DNA of 64,000 nt, taken from positions 1 to 64,000 of the forward strand of contig VTPC01000420.1 of assembly GCA_011009095.1 (NCBI GenBank), written 5' to 3'. Numbering within the stretch: position 1 is the first letter of the stretch; each line of letters opens with the position of its first letter. This DNA comes from Ignelater luminosus. Its lineage: Eukaryota; Arthropoda; Insecta; Coleoptera; Elateridae. The translations under genes and the position numbers were made by a program. Below, piece by piece: positions 34,056 through 45,606 of this stretch. The notes beneath the pieces were generated by a model that did no database searches, had not been told where the DNA came from, and saw only the letters and a program-made list of their open reading frames with translations.

Positions 34056-37000
34056 AAAAGTCTTTACATAAGTAATTCAGGAATCCAATTGGATGAAATG
34101 GTAAAATTGCCTGGGTAGGTGATAAATCCTAACCAGATCTAGTATCTATACACCAATGTTAGTAACAGAATACGTTTTGTCGGATAAAAATAGATCTAAA
34201 AGCAGATCAGCCGACCTTACCATTATATGCTCAAGTTAGAGTTTTAGGATTCATTACAACCAAAACGTAATGCCAGTAAGCAAACGTCCCACAAAAATGT
34301 TCAGAAGAAATTGCTGTCTAAAGTTCCTCTTTTACTAAAAAACTAAAGAAGTTTATTCAAGTTTTGACTATCTGTCTTAAAGAGATAAGTTATTCAGTCA
34401 ACACTAACAATCACTAGTTTTCTCTAGAGCATGTCTGAAGAGAATGAGCTAACCTCCCAATATCTCGTGGTTCAACTTGATTTTACCAGTAATTACCCTT
34501 TCGCTCTGAAAACTACAAGCCAAATCGTTCTACGTGCAAACAAAACGTTGAATTTACTAAAAAAAAACTACAACTCATAATTTTCATAAAGAAACAATAA
34601 TCCAAAAACTTAAGTATTTTGTCACGGCTCATAAGAGACCTACCGATCACAACTTAAATGCTACTGATTAGATATCATGCAAGAACAAACCTCGTGCCAT
34701 ATCGTCGCCTTGACGACCAATGTGACGGTACGCTAAAACCCAATTAGCGAAGAGTCTAACGATGCTGAATTAATCGAATAATCGGATTTTCATGCCTAGA
34801 GATCCATAGTTTTATACTACTAAATGAAATCTATCAAAGTCTATGTAATTACATTGCCAGATTTCTAGGGATTTTACCCAAACAAGTTTTATTATTTTAC
34901 CAATAGTATTCAGCATACAAACATAACCTGCAAACAACTTACAAAGATTTGCAGGGTTGCAGGGTGTAAATAAATAACACCAACAAACTGGTAGTGTACG
35001 TTCCTTGTGATTAGACAAATATTTTCTCAAATAGAACCCACCATCAATTAGCTTTAGTTACGGAGTTGTCAACTTTTACAGTTGCGTGCGGTATGTCAGC
35101 TTTACGATTCATCATCGTTATTTGTCAAAACATAAAAAATTCGTATTAGAAAAGTTTGTCTATTCGTCGGTATTACTTATTAACACCCTGTAGATAGAAA
35201 TTTCTCTAAGAACTTTTCCACTTTTAATTTAAAAAAATTAATGAAGTAAGAGAATTTAATTTCTGCTAGGTACAAAAATTTGTAATAAACTTTTTATTAC
35301 ATAATTAAAAGAGATAATTCTAAATTACCTGGTAAAAACTGCAAGAAAATTGTTTCGGGGTTTTTGTGATTCTACACTTTTTAAGGTTGTCTTTTTTGCA
35401 AGTGTTCAGTTTTATCTTAAACAGCACTAAAAATTGTTTGTACAAGAGGAATAAATCTTGATTTAGTGTTTTGTAGAATGCCCAACTTCTAATCGAGTAT
35501 TTACCCGAGAGCAGATTGTTATGAAAGATTCCTAATAACTATGGTAAAGATTCACTGTATAGTACCAGTCTAATTGAAACATTATGCATATCGAATGATG
35601 AGATCTCCAACATTCATGTTGAAGTGCCATCTGTGAAAAATGCAATGTTGGCAATATGAATTAAAAAGATAAAACTACACAGATTTCAATTCTTTAATAT
35701 TATTTTTATTGTACTTGTTAATTTATCTTTATTTATTTATAAGTAACAACCTTGCCCTGTGTATTACACTGAGAAGAAGGCTATCTTGGGTATTTGTTAG
35801 TTGATAATGGAACGCCAGACATATCCAAACTTAACAGATTTATCTTAATCAGTATCAGTAAGGAAGCCACTACAATTCCAGACAAAACCACCAAAGATGA
35901 AAAATTATACAATCCATTTATCAGATTAATAAGACTCTTGATAAGGAGTAATTATCATTATTCTTAACTAAAAGTTTTTCAACTTCTCAATCTAGCAAAG
36001 TCTCGCAGGTGCCAATAGATTTGTACAAAAACGTCTTACACATACATTTTTTTAAGTTTGACATTGACTTTATTTTATGAGGTAACAATGAAAATCTAGA
36101 TATTCTTTGTCACTATTTTTAACAAAATGTGTGGCACTGTAAATGAATAGTAGAAAATCGTTATCACGGGTTACTTCTTTAGTAGTTTCATTATTTACTG
36201 TGTTGCAAATTTTCATCAGTTTAGTTTAGCTTGAACATTTATTAATTTTTAATAAACCATCTGTTATTACAACTATACTATAAAAATTATAATAAGTAGA
36301 AAATAATAAAACCTTATTTATCTTATTCAAAAAAAACTCTTTTGTAACATAAAACTATGTCACTACTTATAAATTCGGTATTAACTACTCATACGGTTTT
36401 TAATTCTTTTCCTCTAATTTTCTTCAAAATCACTAACTTTCACGATCCATAATAACGTCATAAAAGAAAGAATCCTTACTTCGGGCTTTTTTCTCTGGTT
36501 ATTTGTTTTATGGAATTAATTTTACTTCAAACGAGTCTCCAGAGGCATCCGTAAGAAACCAATGAAACACCACCACTACCACCAACACCAAGTTTGTATC
36601 TCGCGAACAAGCGAAACAAACTCGGATATCCAGGAATTTGTATGGATTCGAAGTCGCACTGAAAGTAAACTCTGAAACGAATTTTTATTGTTTGACTTAA
36701 AAAGTTATTTAATATTTCTCGGAGTATAAAATATCGAATTTACTCGCTCTTTCCTAACTCGAAGGAAATTTGATATTTTTGAACTGTTGACATTGCAATA
36801 TAGCTCTGCCACAGGGCTTGCAATATAAACACTGTTGTAAATTAACTTGGTTCCAAGTTGTGTTATTAGCTTCTTGTCGAAGCTTTTCGTAATTTTACGC
36901 CTACTCTTAACCTAAAGTGAGAAATGTTCTAAGACTGTTAGTCTTTACAAGCATCGAGGAGGGTTTTTAAGTTAGCTGGAAGGAAGGGTCGAGTATCCAA

Positions 37001-38740
37001 AAATTAACTAATAGCCCTTACACGTTTCGTATCACGTAAAATAATCGTTAATCTGGGGAAAACTAAAATAAAAACATCTGCAGCAGACGCAACGAAAGTT
37101 TCTTTTAGAATACAAAATCGAACTTGTATAGTAACTTATGGTGTGTTGCGGATGACCTATATTAGTGAAAAACTTTTATGTCCTTCTAGAACTTTAATTA
37201 AAAAAGTAAACTAACAAAATATATTTTGTTATTCTCATAACGGATGGTCCCTGAATTTAAATTATTAGGACTGTCTTTGTTTGGTTCAGGGTTTCAGATG
37301 TAATTAGGATTGTATATTTAATCTTTAGATGACTGGTGGTGAATAATCAATTGGAAATTTGGAAGGATTCGTGAATACATCACTCGTTCCTTTCAAAGAT
37401 GAGACAATAAATTCATTGTACTATAAACTAATTTAGATTTGACTAGTTAGCATTAATTGTTGGAATTGTTACGGTTAATTGAAATCATTAAAGTCTAGTT
37501 ATAAATTGAGTACATTACCTTAGGTAAAAAGAGTACCTTAATAAAAATATTTAATAAAAGCAGAATTGTTTGCATTATTAGCAATGGTAATGGAAATTCC
37601 GTAGCTTAGTAATCTTGCGGTTTATAGGTAACCTCTATAAATTCATCTTTGGTATGCGATATATAAAGACTTCTTTTAGATGACCTCACAAATTGAGCAT
37701 TTTCTTTATGATTTTAGTAAAACTGTTAGATTTACAGTTATACCATTATAGGTTTGAATATTTAGATGACTTACGATGCTGTTAAATGCAATTATTCATT
37801 AATTGGGTTTATGAGCAAACATCATTTTCAAATTCAGTTATAAAATCCTACTTTATGAGTAATTTTTCATAAACTGTATCTGTCTATTTTTGTCTTTTAC
37901 AAACTGAACATAATGTAATATTTGTTCACCATTCTAAAAGCTTGAAAAATCTATTTTTACTTTCGAATTACAATTGTCAAAGCTAGCGGTTACTTCTTTT
38001 CAAAAGAAATGCTGTATTATTCAGGTATTACAAGCCATAAAAACGTCTAACTTCAAAAAGTCACTTTATATTAAAGTGACATAGATAGAGGATTGGTTAA
38101 CTTTTGACGTGGGCTTTTCATAATATTACTGTCAATTCTTTCTTGTTTTCTACTCATTTATTTGTATTTTAGTGTGGGAGCTTAACTTTACAGAATTTTT
38201 GATTTATGACACTTTTAAAAGAAGAGAAGCAGAGAACCAATCCTTATATGTATTTATTTATCACTGTGGGCTTTTATACTTATTATATCACACCTTCGAG
38301 AAACAGAAAATAAAATAAGAGGTTTTGCCAGTTTGATTTTTACAAAATCCTGAAACTTTTATAAAGACATCAAACGTCTGCTGTGGCTAATGGTATTGGG
38401 ACCGAAATCTCGTAATATGTTCATACTTTCAATTTAAATATACATCTTTAACAAAATAACTACTTTAGCTTATGCAGTTGCAATATGGTAAACACGCATT
38501 CTCTTCATACTTACTGTTTTTAAGAATTGTCTTCTACAAATTTAATAACAATACTTTGAAATATTGCCATATCAGGTCGTTAATGAAAAAGAGTTATTTT
38601 GGATCCTGAAATCTTAATAGATAACTATTTAAAAGATGTAAATCGAATCCTATAAGAAACTTTTAAGCGAATATAGTGATTTACTTTTTTCTGCAGTTTT
38701 TTCCTGATACATAAGTAGAAATGTCTGAATTAATCAAATA
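34056..38740. other. A+T-rich non-coding stretch, no gene recognised
   Basis: Nothing recognisable on either strand over about 4.7 kb. A minus-strand frame at 34812-35030 (72 codons) has several Cys but no family pattern. Confidence 0.5.
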
Positions 38741-38742
38741 TA

Positions 38743-39281
38743 CAGTGTGTCCACATTTCGATGCTTACTATTGGGATCTCGGAAACTGTAAAGATACGAA
38801 GTCGATTAAATTAGAAAAGATTTGGCTATTTTGAAGATCAGTTTACTTATGCTTTTGTTTTTTCAAAAAAGTTCACGGCTTACTGGATATTTGCTAAAAA
38901 CGAAATTATCTTATTTTTTTTAAGTGAAATATCTCAGGAACAAGCAAAGATAAAAAAGAACAGCAAAGAAGGTGTTTTAGAGAATTTACTCCGAATTGTT
39001 TTAGCAATTGTTACATAACAAATGTAATTTATCTGACAAAAATCAATGATTTTCATATGTTTAAAGCCATGGCACACTAAGTGGGAAATGCTTTTTGTTT
39101 AAAATAAAATAAGATAATTTCGTTTTTAGCAAATATCTAGTAAGCCGTGAACTTTTTTGAAAAAACAAAAGCATAAGTAAACTGATCTTCACAATAGCCA
39201 AATCTTTTCTAATTTAACCGATTTCGTATCTCTTACAATTTCAGAGATCCCAATAGTAAGCATCGAAATGTGGACACACTG
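38743..39281. mobile_element. 539-bp MITE with ~180-bp inverted repeats, TA-flanked
   Basis: The left arm (38743 to about 38924) starts CAGTGTGTCCACATTTCGAT. The right arm (about 39100-39281) is its reverse complement with scattered substitutions and small indels, for example GAAGATCAG against CTGATCTTC. A non-repeated core of about 175 bases lies between. TA flanks both ends (38741-38742 and 39282-39283). CAGT tips with TA duplications indicate the Tc1/mariner class. The core has no open frame of note, so it is non-autonomous. Confidence 0.9.
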
Positions 39282-39283
39282 TA

Positions 39284-40146
39284 TACACAGATTATGACTT
39301 TCTGATATCTCTGTTGGAACTAGATACTTACTTTTCCATTAATTTGAAATAAGACGTTGCGTTGTAATGTAATTTATTGAGCAGATATTTAGTTTTTATT
39401 AAAAACTAATTTATTTAGTATTATATGATTATTAGTTGTGATATTGATATGTGATTACAAACTCTAACTAGATTATTCAGCACAAACGTGTTACCGTACC
39501 ACACTACTGGCTGGAACAGGATTATCGCCTCACTATCATCCAAACTAACAAAATTGTACAGAGAATGAACATACGCAGGAGCCAAATACGAAAATAATAA
39601 AATTACATTGCACAGAATCAAATTTAATGACTTGATGATAACATTTATTAGAACCTTATTTGTAGAGACTTCTATGCCCTACACAATCGTCTATATTCAC
39701 TTTTGTCATATCTGGCTTAGTTCCCGATATATTCTTTACTAAAATTCAAAATCAGCGCTTTTTTATTTAACTCTTCCCGATTGCTAAGCCCCCACAAAGA
39801 ATATAGTGAAACAAAATCAATCACAAAGTCAATCAATTTTCAGCGGTTTTATTTATTTTAAAATTAGTTTCGCGCCAGGACTTATTCTGTAGAGAGTAAA
39901 GAAAGAAAGAAAACGTATTTAAGCTTTCTGCAGAAAGCTCTTTCTCTACTATCGTAAGACTAACTTTGATAACATGATCAACTATACCTACAGTAGAAAG
40001 TACCCTACAATATTTAATATTACAGTGGGTAGAACTTTTACTAGAGGTTACAAAATAGATGAAAAATGTAGAGACGTCTGAGAACATTATGTTTTACAAG
40101 ATTTCCTTTGCTCCAGTTATTGTATCAAATCTCAGTTGTGACTATA
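39284..40146. other. A+T-rich spacer between two MITEs
   Basis: Two minus-strand open frames (39421-39621 and 39833-40087) are present, with no motifs. Nothing else seen. Confidence 0.5.
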
Positions 40147-40148
40147 TA

Positions 40149-40333
40149 CTCTTGGTTCCAAAATGAACTAGGACACTGTAAACTACGATGATTCAAAAAT
40201 GTAAGTATTTTTCCTAGTGTAAATGTCACTTTATCGGTCAAATAATTCATGGGTAAAGATATTTTACGCAAAATTAAATGTAGATATTACAATGGGAAGA
40301 TTAAAGTGTCCTAGTTTATTTTGAAACCAATAG
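40149..40333. mobile_element. 185-bp MITE with ~30-bp inverted repeats, TA-flanked
   Basis: The left tip CTCTTGGTTCCAAAATGAAC continues TAGGACACTGTAA. The right tip on the opposite strand is CTATTGGTTTCAAAATAAAC and continues TAGGACACTTTAA. TA flanks both ends (40147-40148 and 40334-40335). The core is A+T-rich and non-coding. This is a Tc1/mariner-type MITE by target duplication, unrelated in sequence to the MITE at 38743. Confidence 0.85.
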
Positions 40334-40335
40334 TA

Positions 40336-41120
40336 CATAAACACTTAATATTTTGTAGTATTGGCTCAGAAATACTAAACTCAGTGTTATGAGAACATAG
40401 AGAAGATTGGGAAATCGAAGTATTATATCAAAAGTCAGATACTTAGGGAAATATCCCAACTAAGTTATTCCTCTCTGTTATTTCAGTTATAATTTTGGGT
40501 TAAGCCTAAGGTGCGTTGATTCTTCTGAACTGTCCCTAAGGAAACTATGGATGATCTTGAACGGTTCACAGCTGTGATGTGTTTGATTCAAAGACCGAAA
40601 ATACATCATTGGCGAGTATTGGGATAGACTTTTTCCCAACCAAAAAAAAAAGCTGGCGTAGTACTTGCCTTCAACATGTGTGGATTGCGAGAGCATTCGA
40701 TGATAAGGGCATGCTATCAGGCCGGTGACGGGTGGGGCAAAGTTTCAAACAGTTACCTGCTGCACTTCTGATTGCTTCTACTGGGATTGAAAGAAGAAAA
40801 TGTACCAGTGGAAGCCAGTGTGGTCAGACGTCAAGTGTTGCGAAAGGAGCTCTCCACTCCGGAAGAGAGTGACTGCATGTCGAGTTGCATAACAATAAGA
40901 TCAGAGCTTAGTATCAAGATAGTTTTATTTATACAGCGATATTGGCGTTCTATGCATCGCTTTAACTGGTTTTGTTTTTTGGAATTTGGTTATTATTATT
41001 ATTATTATTACAAGCCAAAGCTTAGCTAGGATATATCTTTATTTTGATATCAAAGTGTTTTATACATTTTTTCCAATGTTAACATTTGCTTTATGTAAAA
41101 GGGTACACCTATCACTTAAA
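40336..41120. other. Non-coding spacer with mixed-composition patch
   Basis: At 40690-40930 composition is more balanced and a plus-strand frame (40772-41029) is open for 85 codons, but no family is recognised and its end is only the TTA microsatellite. No splice context supports an exon. Confidence 0.4.
40990..41010. repeat. (TTA)n microsatellite
   Basis: Seven uninterrupted TTA units. Confidence 0.9.
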
Positions 41121-41124
41121 CGGT

Positions 41125-41450
41125 TGCACGACAATTTTTCTAGTCCATTTTTCCAATGCTTTTTTTTCCAATAGTTCTTTTTTCTAATGGCTTTTTCTCA
41201 TAAGTTTTTTCCGATCCATTTTTTCTACTGGTTTTTTTAATAGTTTTTTTTCTAATGGTTTTTTTTCCATAAGTTTTTTTTCCAAAACATTTTTCGAATA
41301 TTAATTAACTTTAACCTAACCTATTAATTTTCATTTTACTGGAAAAATATTAGCGGTAAAAACTGTTAGTGGAAAAATATATTATTGGAAAAAATGAAGT
41401 GGCAAAATGGATTGGAAAACATGCTTTGGAAAAACTGACCCCTACGCACA
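41125..41450. repeat. Degenerate T-run / A-run foldback-like repeat
   Basis: From about 41135 to 41295, roughly eight to ten degenerate units of the form 'T-run, then CCAATRG or CTAATGG' follow each other with a period of about 17-19 bases. A short spacer containing TTTAACCTAACCTATTAA follows. Then the reverse-complement style unit (ATTRGTGGAAAAA) repeats several times to about 41440. The two halves together would fold imperfectly. This looks like a dispersed repeat with internal tandem structure; I cannot name the family. Confidence 0.65.
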
Positions 41451-42757
41451 TAAACTATTTGGGCCATATTTGCTGTTTTATCGCATAATTACCCTGAAAG
41501 TTACTACCTTTTATCTTGTTGGTCATTTTACTGTGTGGAGATTAGTATAATTTAACACTTCGGCAACTAGATCGGCCGAAATACATGAACAGTGGTCGTC
41601 ATTTTAAATCTAAAGGGCGGAGGGTCTAAGAGATCACCATGCCAAGTAGCTTACTTTAATCATTTTGTATCAAGTTTTTCTACGTACGGCTTCCACTATT
41701 AGGGGAAAAGGAAATTTTGTCAAAAACTGTTTAAATCACATTAAGAATACTCCCCAAAAAGTTTGCAAGTGTTCTCTGCTTGCTCCGCTAGACCCCCCAC
41801 AATCTTTGAAATTGGTAATTACAGAAAAGTTTCGTTCCGATAATGATTTCTCTATATTTAGATAAATAAAATTTTTTCATTGAGGAAACTTGACAGAATA
41901 TCAGTTCTGACTACCAAACGAGTCCTTTGTGTCATCTCTGCACTCAGAGAGAATTATGGTTCATGTTGTGTCGGTTTTTTCATGCACAACAGTTGCATAA
42001 CGCTTTCTGTATTTTGATGTGGTATGTATTTTCGGATCACCGTAATGATTTATTAATATTTGATTAGGTACAAAATTTACAATTTGCTGTTTCTTATGCA
42101 GCAGATTTAATACATATCAGCCAATCTCTCAGACTAAAATGTCTTATCCAAGTCGGCCTGAATCAATATGTATAATATGTAAGATAATTAACCCAACAAT
42201 CATACCTACACTATACACACTGTATTGAGCGAAATTTGAGGCTGTCTATGACGAATGTCCAATTAGATACATAAACAGAAAAGTCGATACGGAATGTAAC
42301 TTGAATATTGTAACAAACTTGGAGGGGATATTTTACAGATGTTTGAAAAGAAATGTTCCTATAAACATGTGTTCGAAACTTAACTGTTTCCGAAATACTA
42401 TTAAAGGTTCATTTAAAATCTCTTGTTTTTTCAATATATCAAGAACAATGTGGAAATCATAATGGAATTTTCTACATTTCTGTTACTGTAACAGTAGTTT
42501 CTAAGTTTTTCAGGTCGAATGCGTTATTTTTGAGTAAAACTGGGTTTATCTAAACCTGTTAAATTTAACGACCTATGGCAAGGTCATATGTTACTTCAGA
42601 AACTTTGCCGTGTAACATTTTGTCCCTAAAGTGCACCGTTTCGGAGTTTAGTTAATAACAAGAAATTGTAAATCTAAATTTGTTATAACATTTATGTTAC
42701 ACCCACACATTATCTAGTTATATGCCACCATTTTTCTGGTTGCGCATACATATCTCA
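41451..42757. other. A+T-rich non-coding stretch, no gene recognised
   Basis: No motif-bearing frame on either strand; nothing else seen. Confidence 0.5.
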
Positions 42758-42759
42758 TA

Positions 42760-42992
42760 CAGTGAATGTAAAAAGTATTCATACACCTACCCAATATCAC
42801 CATAAAGTTGTAGTAACATCGCAAGTATTACAAAAAAATAAAGGAACACAAATATAAAATATCTCTCAAAGTGTTTAAAGAAGCTTTATTTGAAAAAGAT
42901 GGAAAAAATGTTAAAGGCTCTAGAAAAAACCTTAGAATTATAAACTTTGAATTTTAAGCAGCAATAAATATTCGTACAAACTACGAAAACAT
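42760..42992 (+). repeat. Left inverted repeat arm of the Tc1 element
   Basis: The outer transposase-site-like repeat begins at 42760 and the inner repeat is around 42965-42981 (AATATTCGTACAAAC). Sequence between them is A+T-rich. Confidence 0.75.
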
Positions 42993-43026
42993 AAAAAAAA
43001 ATTTATAAACAAAAAAAACCTGTGAA

Positions 43027-44048
43027 TTAATACTTATTTGGTAAACCCTTGGCATCAATAATTGCACTTAATCGTCTCTGCATAGAATTCACTAAAGTGG
43101 ATGTGTATTCCGATGTTACATTAACCCATTCCTCTTGAAGGATCGACTTCAACTCCTGCTTATTAGAAACATGGCGAGATTGTATTTGTCGGTCTAGATA
43201 ATCCCATAGATGTTCTATGGGGTTAATATCGGGACTCTGTGGAGTAGTTTCTAAGCATCGCGATGTATTTTACAACAACCACATTCTTGTATTCCAGGCT
43301 TTATGCTTGGGGTCGTTATCCTGCATAAATATGTAGTCATTACCTAATCCCATTTTTGCGACGTTTGCAGGTAGATTCTTTTTCAATATGTCAATGTACA
43401 TTTTATGATCCATCGATAAAATGCAACATACCGACACCCGCGGCACTCATACACCCCCACACGAGCACTGATCCACCACCATGTTTTACATTAGGACATA
43501 AATTTTTTTTCTGTAATTCTGCATTTTTTTGTCGCCAAACTAAACATTTTCCAAAGGATTTAAAAATATTGAATTTGCTTTCGTCCGTAAACACAACTTG
43601 ATTCCAAAACTCTTCTGATTTATTTTGATATTTCTTAGCAAATTCTAAACCTTTCAGTTTATTGATGTTACTAATCCAATACTTTCTACGTGTTGTTCGG
43701 CCGTGATAACCTTCCTTTCGTAAAACGTTTCGCACTGTACTCTCTGATACATTTACTCGTAGACTTTGTGGCAGTTTTGCAGCTAGTTTTGGAGCACTAA
43801 GCCTAGCATTTTCTTTAATTTTCTTTAAAATGGAATTTACAATTCGTAGGTTTACTTTACGTGGACGACCTCCTTCTTGGTTTGTTATAAAATCTACCAG
43901 TCTCAGAATATCGATCTATAATTGATTGGATTGTCGAACGGCTTCTCATTACAATTTTTGTGATTTCACCCAAAGAATTGCATTGATTGTGCAGATTTAT
44001 TATTATTTTCTGCTCCTCCACTGTTGTTTCTTTACCTTTGCGACCCAT
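43027..44048 (-). pseudogene. Tc1-type transposase (DD34E), frameshifted
   Basis: The start ATG (44046-44048) gives MGRKGKETTVEEQKIIINLH and a first helix-turn-helix (SLGEITKIVMRSRSTIQSII). A frameshift near 43880-43905 then switches to the frame with the GRPRK minor-groove motif and a second helix-turn-helix (APKLAAKL ... VSESTVRNVLRKEGYHGR). The catalytic domain shows VVFTDESKFNIF (first Asp, 43583-43585) and KHGGGSVLVWGCMSAAGVG. A frameshift follows near 43405. Then come MQDNDPKHKAW (second Asp, 43318-43320), a TAA at 43270-43272, and QSPDINPIEHLWDYLDRQI with the Glu at 43213-43215. There are exactly 34 residues between Asp and Glu. The natural stop is at 43027-43029, and the intact length would be about 340 residues. 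All catalytic residues are kept, but two frameshifts and one stop inactivate it. Confidence 0.92.
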
Positions 44049-44469
44049 GGTTTATTCTTGCAGTTTACTTTTAATATTGAATGAAAAAATTAGTGTGATT
44101 GCTTACATTGTGTAATGATATAACAACTTCAATGTAATGATTTCCACAACATTTAATTATAGTCTTATTTCATGGGCCGAAATTGAATTTTATTTATCAA
44201 AATTTTAAATTAATGTCAAAAAATGTTTGTTAATTATAGGTTAAAGGTTATGACATTAACTTGTGTCAATGAGATTTGTCAGCTTCTATTATGAATGTCA
44301 AGATATGTTTGTCAAAAAAAATTTATAAATTGATAATGATCAACTCATTCAAAGAATTTTTACATTTTTTTTATCTAACTATACTAACTACACAGTTTTA
44401 TTATTTTAACTTTCTTCCTTTTTTAGTAGTTAAGATTTTACTTTATTTTTTATTTTATTTCTAATTATA

Positions 44470-44800
44470 CCACCTATAAACTTTAGTAGGTCCTCTTCCT
44501 CTTCTTGGGTATCCTTTGTTCACCTTTATAGCACTCAGTCTCGTCTTCTCACAATTTTGCACTGTGTATCTCATCCAATAATTATTCACCACAGTGAAAT
44601 TGGGAACGCGCACCAAGTCACTCTACTCATTTGCTTCCTTCCTCATTTTTCCATTTACTGTACTGATTCTTTCTTCATTTCCATTTGGTCTCTCTTTGTC
44701 AATGTTTTTTTTTTGTTTTAGTCAATTAATGATCAATAAAAGTCCATTTATTTGGTGTACCTTATTTTATTTTATTTTTGATGTACTTTTCTTGTGATAA
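44470..44800 (-). pseudogene. Possible non-LTR retrotransposon 3' fragment nested in Tc1
   Basis: On the minus strand, in broken frames, I read KKTLTKRDQMEMKKESVQ, then GRKQMSRVTW, and finally GYPRRGRGPTKVYRW. These echo the C-terminal region of non-LTR ORF2 proteins: 'ETWTLTKRD', 'RxxW-GHV', then 'GxRxRGRPxxRW'. The element at 61.4-64 kb shows the same kind of tail. An insertion here would explain why the host Tc1 element is about 1.2 kb too long. The similarity is weak and there is no clear target duplication or A-tail. Confidence 0.3.
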
Positions 44801-45370
44801 CATGTCACATTGCACATAAACCGCAATAAACATAACAGAAACCATAAATATAACAAATCTTAAGAACCGTTCACATAAAAATCTTAATAACCATACACAT
44901 AAACATCTTAACAACAATATAAATAACGAATATTAATAACTATTTACAAAAATAATCTTAATGGTCCATATACATTTCTTTTTTATTATTACTTCTTTCA
45001 TTTTTTAAAAGAAAAGACTTATTTCACAATTCTCTATTTTTTATTTTTTTATATCTATCAACAACCACACCTAGATACCCCTTTTTTCAATTTTTCTTTT
45101 CCACAAACTTCCCTTTTTTCCTTTCCTTTTTTTATTATCTAGCCGCCCACTCGATACAACCTACTTTTTGTTATCTATTCCTAATCACAAAACCTACTGT
45201 ACATGCACTTAATCATATTATATTCTTTGAATGATTAACCCTTTTTTTTTAAACCATATAGTTTTGAATATCATCACAATTGGTACATATGCTGTAATAC
45301 AATACCGGCGTCTTGTTACATCCGCAAATAAATCAGGTAACTTTCCCTTCTTGATACGTAAATCCCTTAC
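44801..45370. other. Low-complexity interior of the Tc1 span
   Basis: An A/C-rich imperfect repeat (units like ATCTTAATAACCATACACATAAAC) runs from about 44810 to 44960, then a T/C-rich stretch to about 45180. No coding sequence is seen. It is probably part of the nested insertion. Confidence 0.4.
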
Positions 45371-45604
45371 ATTTCTTGGTTGTACGAATACTTAATGCGT
45401 GTGTAAAATACTACTACAATATATTGGAATTAATTTTTGAATTGTAAATGCATTTTTTGATAGATGTTTTGAAGGAACACGTTTAGAAAATTTAAGAAGT
45501 TTTATTTTTTTAATATTTGTAAATAATTTAATTGTGCAATAAATAAGAAATACTTGGTTTTCGCTGAAATTACATTGTTGTACGAATAGTATTTACATTC
45601 ACTG
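45371..45604 (-). repeat. Right inverted repeat arm of the Tc1 element
   Basis: Read on the minus strand, the outer repeat begins at 45604 and the inner repeat (AAGTATTCGTACAACC) lies at 45397-45380. Arm length matches the left arm within a few bases. Confidence 0.75.
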
Positions 45605-45606
45605 TA

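Larger units (their letters stand above)
42760..45604 (-). mobile_element. Tc1 element of IR/DR type with internal insertion
   Basis: The tips are CAGTGAATGTAAAAAGTATT (left) and, on the opposite strand, CAGTGAATGTAAATACTATT (right), flanked by TA (42758-42759 and 45605-45606). Each arm is about 230 bp and carries a second, inner copy of the motif (A)TATTCGTACAA: at 42968-42980 in the left arm, and at 45381-45391 on the opposite strand in the right arm. Every arm therefore has an outer and an inner direct repeat, the IR/DR arrangement known from Minos and Sleeping Beauty-like elements. Total length is 2845 bp, against about 1.6-1.7 kb for such elements. The 1.3 kb between the transposase start (44048) and the right arm (45371) holds no element gene, and a nested insertion is the likely cause. 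Confidence 0.88.

Noticed and set aside
41312..41330. CCTAACCTA resembling the insect telomere repeat (TTAGG)n
   Set aside because: Only about two units inside a degenerate repeat; not a telomeric array.
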